DNA of 64,000 nucleotides from Haloplasma contractile SSD-17B. GTDB lineage: Bacteria > Bacillota_I > Bacilli_A > Haloplasmatales > Haloplasmataceae. Where the stretch lies: positions 1-64,000 of the forward strand of contig NZ_AFNU02000004.1 of the NCBI RefSeq assembly GCF_000215935.2. Direction: 5' to 3'. Position numbers and translations under genes: made by a program. This document shows, in pieces, positions 59,988 to 64,000 of this stretch; position 1 is the stretch's first letter; every line of letters begins with the position of its first letter. A model generated the notes under the pieces. That model ran no database searches, had not been told where the DNA came from, and saw only the letters and a list, made by a program, of their open reading frames with translations.

Positions 59988-60356
59988 TTATAAAACTTCT
60001 GGAGCTAATGAGACTATACGCATATAATTGTTTTCGCGTAATTCTCTTGCCACAGGCCCAAAGATACGTGTCCCTCTTGGCGACTTATCATCACGAATAA
60101 TTACTGCAGCATTATCATCAAACTTTATATAAGAACCATTATCTCTTCTTACTCCACTTTTAGAGCGAACAATAACAGCTTTAATAACGTCACCTTTTTT
60201 AACCATACCACCTGGGGCAGCTTGCTTAACTGTGGCAACGATCACATCACCTATATTGGCATATCTACGTCCTGATCCTCCTAGTACTTTAATAGTTAGA
60301 ATTTCTCGAGCACCTGAGTTATCAGCAACTTTTAAACGGCTTTCTTGTTGAATCAT
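59988..60356 (-). CDS. rplN: 50S ribosomal protein L14 (uL14)
   Basis: The 122-residue product is full length: [33 protein letters not shown] and [34 protein letters not shown]. It lies at the subunit interface. AAAGGAGG precedes the ATG. Confidence 0.97.
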   Translation of the reverse strand: MIQQESRLKVADNSGAREILTIKVLGGSGRRYANIGDVIVATVKQAAPGGMVKKGDVIKAVIVRSKSGVRRDNGSYIKFDDNAAVIIRDDKSPRGTRIFGPVARELRENNYMRIVSLAPEVL

Positions 60357-60397
60357 GGTTTGGACCTCCTTTCAGCCTTTCAGTATCTATTATTGGT

Positions 60398-60658
60398 TTA
60401 AATAATAACGGATTCCTCTAATACTTCTACTAATCGGAAACGTTTAGTTTTCGAAAGCGGACGAGTTTCCATGATTTTCACCTTGTCGCCAACCTTCGCA
60501 CTATTTTGTTCATCATGTGCAGTGTATTTTTTAGAGTACTTAACACGTTTATGATAAAGAGGATGTTTTCTGTATGTTTCAACAAGTACTTTTATTGTTT
60601 TATCCATTTTGTCAGAAACTACTGTACCGACGTATACTTTACGACTTTTACGTTCCAT
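60398..60658 (-). CDS. rpsQ: 30S ribosomal protein S17 (uS17)
   Basis: The 86-residue OB-fold protein has [43 protein letters not shown] and [21 protein letters not shown]-type sequence. AGAGGAGG precedes the ATG. Confidence 0.97.
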   Translation of the reverse strand: MERKSRKVYVGTVVSDKMDKTIKVLVETYRKHPLYHKRVKYSKKYTAHDEQNSAKVGDKVKIMETRPLSKTKRFRLVEVLEESVII

Positions 60659-60676
60659 ATAATAGAACCTCCTCTC

Positions 60677-60895
60677 TTATTTGCGCTCACGAATATTTAA
60701 TTCTCGTTCACGTATAACAGTTTTCATACGAGCTATATTTTTCTTAACAGTCTTAATACGAACTGTATTTTCTAATTGTCCAGTCGCTAGTTGAAAGCGT
60801 AAATTGAACAATTCTTCTTTTAATTCATCAATTTTATCAACTAATTGGTCGTTGTTTAAGCTATTGATATCGTTCATAAACTCTTTAGCTTTCAT
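60677..60895 (-). CDS. rpmC: 50S ribosomal protein L29 (uL29)
   Basis: The 72-residue two-helix protein has [42 protein letters not shown]. The frame is open 11 codons further, but ATG at 60893-60895 (MKAKEF) fits the family and follows GGTGAT. It overlaps the end of rplP by 11 nt. Confidence 0.96.
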   Translation of the reverse strand: MKAKEFMNDINSLNNDQLVDKIDELKEELFNLRFQLATGQLENTVRIKTVKKNIARMKTVIRERELNIRERK

Positions 60896-61319
60896 TAGTA
60901 TCACCACCAACGTCTTCTCGTTTAACAATTTTCGTCTTTACAGGTAACTTATGTGAAGCTAATCGAAGTGCCTCTCTTGCTATTTCCTCAGAAACACCAC
61001 CAACTTCGAACATAACTTTACCTTCTTTAACTACAGCAACCCATCCTTCAGGAGCACCTTTACCAGAACCCATTCGGACTTCTAATGGCTTAGCTGTTTT
61101 AGCCATGTGAGGGAAAATTCGAATCCATACTTTACCAGTACGCTTCATGTAACGTGTCATAGCAATACGAGCAGCTTCTATTTGGCGGTTTGTAATCCAA
61201 GCACCAGTTGTTGCTTGTAATCCGTACTCACCAAAGTCTACCTTTGTACCACCTTTTGCTTTTCCTTCATACTTTATACGATGAGGACGACGGTATTTCG
61301 TACGTTTAGGCATTAACAT
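60885..61319 (-). CDS. rplP: 50S ribosomal protein L16 (uL16)
   Basis: L16 sits by the A-site and peptidyl transferase centre. The 144-residue product starts [14 protein letters not shown] and has the conserved [19 protein letters not shown]. It lies 2 bp after rpsC. Confidence 0.97.
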   Translation of the reverse strand: MLMPKRTKYRRPHRIKYEGKAKGGTKVDFGEYGLQATTGAWITNRQIEAARIAMTRYMKRTGKVWIRIFPHMAKTAKPLEVRMGSGKGAPEGWVAVVKEGKVMFEVGGVSEEIAREALRLASHKLPVKTKIVKREDVGGDTNES

Positions 61320-61321
61320 GT

Positions 61322-62041
61322 TTATTTCCCCTCCTTCTTGTTATTAATTCTTTTCTTACGACGGTTATTATTATTAGGACGATCAGATCTTTCGTTTTTG
61401 TTCACACCATTTTTAGTTGGTAGAACTTCTCCTTTATAGATCCAAACTTTAACACCTAATTTACCGTATGTTGTATGTGCTTCAGCAATTGCAAAGTCGA
61501 TATCAGCACGTAATGTTTGTAAAGGAACATTTCCTTCACTGTATCCTTCAGAACGAGCCATTTCTGCTCCTCCTAAACGACCTGAAATTAACGTCTTAAC
61601 ACCTTTTGCTCCTGCTCTCATTGTACGTTGAATCGCCTGTTTTTGAACACGACGGAATGATGCACGATTTTCTAATTGATAAGCAATGTTTTGAGCAACT
61701 AAAGTAGCATCTAAGTCAGGTCTTTTAACCTCTAAGATGTTAATGTAGATCTGCTTTCCAGTCGCTTTTTGTAAATGTTTAACTGCAACATCTTTAATTG
61801 AACCTTCGCGTCCAATCACCATACCTGGCTTTGCAGTAAATATCGTAATTTTTACTCGTCTTTTATCACGTTCGATTTCGATACTTGAAACCGCAGAGTT
61901 TTTATAATAATTTTCTAGATACTCACGTATCATTATATCTTCATGTAATAAGTTTGCATAGTCTTTTTCCGCATACCAGCGTGATTCCCAGTCTTTGATT
62001 ATACCAACACGCAAACCTACTGGACTAACTTTTTGACCCAC
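61322..62041 (-). CDS. rpsC: 30S ribosomal protein S3 (uS3)
   Basis: S3 forms part of the mRNA entry channel. The 239-residue product has [24 protein letters not shown], the KH-domain [10 protein letters not shown], and a basic Asn/Arg/Lys-rich tail of about 30 residues that is longer than in Bacillus. Start is GTG with AAAGGAGGG upstream. Confidence 0.97.
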   Translation of the reverse strand: MGQKVSPVGLRVGIIKDWESRWYAEKDYANLLHEDIMIREYLENYYKNSAVSSIEIERDKRRVKITIFTAKPGMVIGREGSIKDVAVKHLQKATGKQIYINILEVKRPDLDATLVAQNIAYQLENRASFRRVQKQAIQRTMRAGAKGVKTLISGRLGGAEMARSEGYSEGNVPLQTLRADIDFAIAEAHTTYGKLGVKVWIYKGEVLPTKNGVNKNERSDRPNNNNRRKKRINNKKEGK

Positions 62042-62061
62042 GGTGTATCCCTCCTTTTCAA

Positions 62062-62394
62062 TTATTTTTCAGTCACTACAACTGTAATATGACTTGTACG
62101 TTTGTTTATTAATCCTGCACGACCTTGTGCGCGAGGACGGAATCTTTTTAATGTAGGTCCTTCATTTACATAGGCTTCTTTTATATATAATTGATTAGGA
62201 TCTATGTTTAAATTATGTTCAGCATTTGCAATTGCAGATTTTAGAACTTTTTCAACTATAGGAGAGGCCTTCTTAGGAGTTAGCTTTAAAATAGCGAATG
62301 CTTCTCCAACCTGCTTCCCTCGAATTAAATCAGCTACTAGTCTTACTTTACGAGGAGCAACACGAACTGTTTTTGCTATAGCTTTAGCTTCCAT
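62062..62394 (-). CDS. rplV: 50S ribosomal protein L22 (uL22)
   Basis: L22 lines the exit tunnel. The 110-residue product has [23 protein letters not shown], and [24 protein letters not shown] (beta hairpin). AGAGGAGG precedes the ATG. Confidence 0.97.
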   Translation of the reverse strand: MEAKAIAKTVRVAPRKVRLVADLIRGKQVGEAFAILKLTPKKASPIVEKVLKSAIANAEHNLNIDPNQLYIKEAYVNEGPTLKRFRPRAQGRAGLINKRTSHITVVVTEK

Positions 62395-62415
62395 TCTTAA
62401 ATCCTCCTCTCAACG

Positions 62416-62694
62416 TTATCGTTTCGCTTTTTTGTCTTTTTTATCATGCCCATGGTAAGTACGTGTAGGTGCAAATTCACCTAATTTATGTCCTACCATA
62501 TCTTCTGTTACATATACAGGAACATGTTTACGTCCGTCATACACAGCAATTGTGTGTCCCATAAATTCAGGGAAAATTGTTGAACGACGAGACCATGTTT
62601 GAATTACTTTCTTTTTGTCAGCTTTGTTCATTTCTTCTACTTTTTTCATTAAGTGTTCATCACAAAAAGGTCCTTTTTTAAGAGAACGTCCCAT
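62416..62694 (-). CDS. rpsS: 30S ribosomal protein S19 (uS19)
   Basis: The 92-residue product has [47 protein letters not shown] and [20 protein letters not shown] precedes the ATG. Confidence 0.97.
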   Translation of the reverse strand: MGRSLKKGPFCDEHLMKKVEEMNKADKKKVIQTWSRRSTIFPEFMGHTIAVYDGRKHVPVYVTEDMVGHKLGEFAPTRTYHGHDKKDKKAKR

Positions 62695-62752
62695 TAAAGT
62701 TCCTCCTTTCGCCTCCTAGGGTATTTCCTAACGTTTGGTAACGTTCGTAGCG

Positions 62753-63589
62753 TTATTTTTTCTCATTACGACGACGAACAATATATTTATTAGACGCTTT
62801 TTTCTTATTACGTGTTTTAAGACCAAGAGTTGGTTTACCCCATGGACTCACTGGTGACTTACGTCCGATTGGAGTACGTCCTTCTCCACCACCATGAGGG
62901 TGATCGTTAGGGTTCATTACAGAACCACGTACAGTTGGTTTGATACCTTTCCAACGTTGACGTCCTGCTTTACCTACGTTTACTAGCTCATGATATTCAT
63001 TTCCTACTACACCAACAGTTGCTCTACATGTAGCAAGAATTTTACGACTTTCTCCAGATGCTAAACGCACAAGAACATAGCGTTCCTCACGTCCTTGAAT
63101 TTGAGCAGATGCTCCAGCTGAACGTACTAATTGTCCACCTTTTCCTGGTTTCATTTCAATATTATGAATCATAGTACCAACAGGGATGTTTTTAAGTGGC
63201 ATAGCATTTCCTACTTTAATATCCACTTGTTCTCCTGAGTAGATTTCCATTCCTACTTTTATCCCTTTAGGAGCTAGAATGTATCGTTTTTCTCCATCCG
63301 CATAGTTTATTAAAGCGATGTTAGCAGAACGGTTTGGATCGTATTCGATCGTAGCAACACGCCCAGGTACACCATCTTTATTACGTTTGAAGTCAATTAT
63401 ACGATATTTACGTTTATGTCCCCCACCGTGGTGACGAACCGTAATTTTACCTTGGTTATTTCGACCAGATTTTTTGTTTAATGGTGCCAGTAATGACTTT
63501 TCAGGTGTGTCAGTAGTAATTTCAGCATTTGTTAATGTAGTCATATTACGACGACCATTTGTGGTTGGTTTATACTTTTTAATTGGCAT
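62753..63589 (-). CDS. rplB: 50S ribosomal protein L2 (uL2)
   Basis: L2 is needed for subunit joining and peptidyl transfer. The 278-residue product has [34 protein letters not shown] and the C-terminal [19 protein letters not shown] with the conserved catalytic-region His. AAGGAGG precedes the ATG. Confidence 0.97.
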   Translation of the reverse strand: MPIKKYKPTTNGRRNMTTLTNAEITTDTPEKSLLAPLNKKSGRNNQGKITVRHHGGGHKRKYRIIDFKRNKDGVPGRVATIEYDPNRSANIALINYADGEKRYILAPKGIKVGMEIYSGEQVDIKVGNAMPLKNIPVGTMIHNIEMKPGKGGQLVRSAGASAQIQGREERYVLVRLASGESRKILATCRATVGVVGNEYHELVNVGKAGRQRWKGIKPTVRGSVMNPNDHPHGGGEGRTPIGRKSPVSPWGKPTLGLKTRNKKKASNKYIVRRRNEKK

Positions 63590-63629
63590 CTAACTTACCT
63601 CCTTTTACGTTAGATATACGTTTGTAAAT

Positions 63630-63914
63630 TTATACTTCGAATATCTCGATTGAGTTACCTTCTTTTAGTTTAACAATAGCCTTTTTTACAGCAGGCGTGT
63701 ATCCTTGATAGCGACCAACGCGACGTTTTTTAGGTTTAACATTCATAATGTTTACCTTTTCTACTTCAACATCAAAACGTTCTTCAACAGCATACTTAAC
63801 TTCTAATTTATTTGCATTACGATCGACCTCAAACGTATATTTGTTTTCAGCCATCATATCAGAAGACTTTTCTGTGATTATTGGGCGCTTTATAACATCT
63901 CTAGAGTCTCTCAT
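63630..63914 (-). CDS. rplW: 50S ribosomal protein L23 (uL23)
   Basis: L23 is the docking site for SRP and trigger factor at the tunnel exit. The 94-residue product has [15 protein letters not shown] and [40 protein letters not shown]. The ATG shares its A with the rplD stop (TAATG), with GGAGG inside rplD. Confidence 0.97.
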   Translation of the reverse strand: MRDSRDVIKRPIITEKSSDMMAENKYTFEVDRNANKLEVKYAVEERFDVEVEKVNIMNVKPKKRRVGRYQGYTPAVKKAIVKLKEGNSIEIFEV

Positions 63915-64000
63915 TATGCAAGCACCTCCTCAATTTTACTAACAGCATCTTGAGTCATAACCAGTTTGTTATAATTTAAAATATCTAGTACATTAATTTT
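63914..64000 (-). CDS. rplD: 50S ribosomal protein L4 (uL4), C-terminal fragment cut by the window
   Basis: The last 28 codons are present, in frame to the window edge: [20 protein letters not shown] followed by KIEEVLA, matching the C-terminus of L4 (Bacillus ends DAVEKVEEVLA). Stop TAA at 63914-63916 overlaps the rplW start. The rest of the gene, and rplC and rpsJ, should lie just to the right. Confidence 0.92.
   Translation of the reverse strand, partial: KINVLDILNYNKLVMTQDAVSKIEEVLA

Overview
The window is an AT-rich chromosomal segment of a low-GC Gram-positive bacterium that uses the standard code (TGA is used as a stop and Trp is encoded by TGG). Gene content and order point to the Bacilli and their neighbours: a canonical S10-spc-alpha ribosomal cluster followed by ecfA1-ecfA2-ecfT-truA, a T-box in front of metG, a LexA box of the CGAAC-N4-GTTYG type, the tmk-holB-yaaT-yabB block, and the sporulation genes spoIIR and a spo0A-like gene. 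The combination of reduced operons, long AT-rich spacers and sporulation relics would suit a deep-branching Bacilli/Mollicutes-related lineage (Haloplasma- or Turicibacter-like). That placement is inference. Almost every gene lies on the minus strand; only four genes are on the plus strand, so the minus strand is probably the leading strand.

Layout: 1-600 is an array of tandem sigma-A promoters firing leftward out of the window, most likely for an rRNA/tRNA operon. 1.0-1.9 kb holds rpsI and rplM with a leader. 2.4-4.7 kb holds metG with its T-box, followed by a repeat-rich spacer. 5.5-13.6 kb holds ald, pgk, cinA, a decayed IS1595-type transposase, gap and yqeY. 13.9-19.3 kb holds an unknown membrane protein, a NatAB-like ABC exporter and an HtrA protease. 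19.8-22.9 kb holds feoA, a DtxR/MntR regulator, a putative ECF S component and a SHOCT membrane protein. 23.2-27.2 kb is a complete spermidine operon (speD-speA-speE-speB). 27.8-28.9 kb holds spoIIR and a GNAT gene. 29.4-35.6 kb holds gpmI, a GH13 enzyme, a 48-codon gene, an SGNH hydrolase and tpiA. 35.8-38.7 kb holds a Spo0A-like protein with a ruined receiver domain, a lemA/DUF3137 pair and a Crh-like HPr lacking the active-site His. 38.8-42.6 kb is yabB-yaaT-holB-tmk. 42.9-46.1 kb holds ldh and an SOS-controlled uvrX-yolD pair. 46.5-50.4 kb holds truA, the ECF energizing module and a NusG-II protein. 50.8-64.0 kb is the alpha, spc and part of the S10 ribosomal gene cluster.

Central metabolism is spread out: gap, pgk, tpiA and gpmI, which form one operon in many Firmicutes, are four separate units here, each with its own terminator. 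Several carry cre-like sites, in a genome that also encodes a Crh-like protein. truA and rplM, neighbours in Bacillus, are separated here by about 44 kb that includes oriC-proximal Bacillus genes (tmk, holB, yaaT, yabB, metG), all kept on the same strand. No CRISPR array, tRNA, intact IS or prophage was seen. The most unusual items are the Spo0A-like protein with K56 in place of the phospho-acceptor Asp, the His-less HPr, the promoter array, paired DnaA-box-like sites in spacers, and a G-rich structured spacer at 34.04-34.18 kb.
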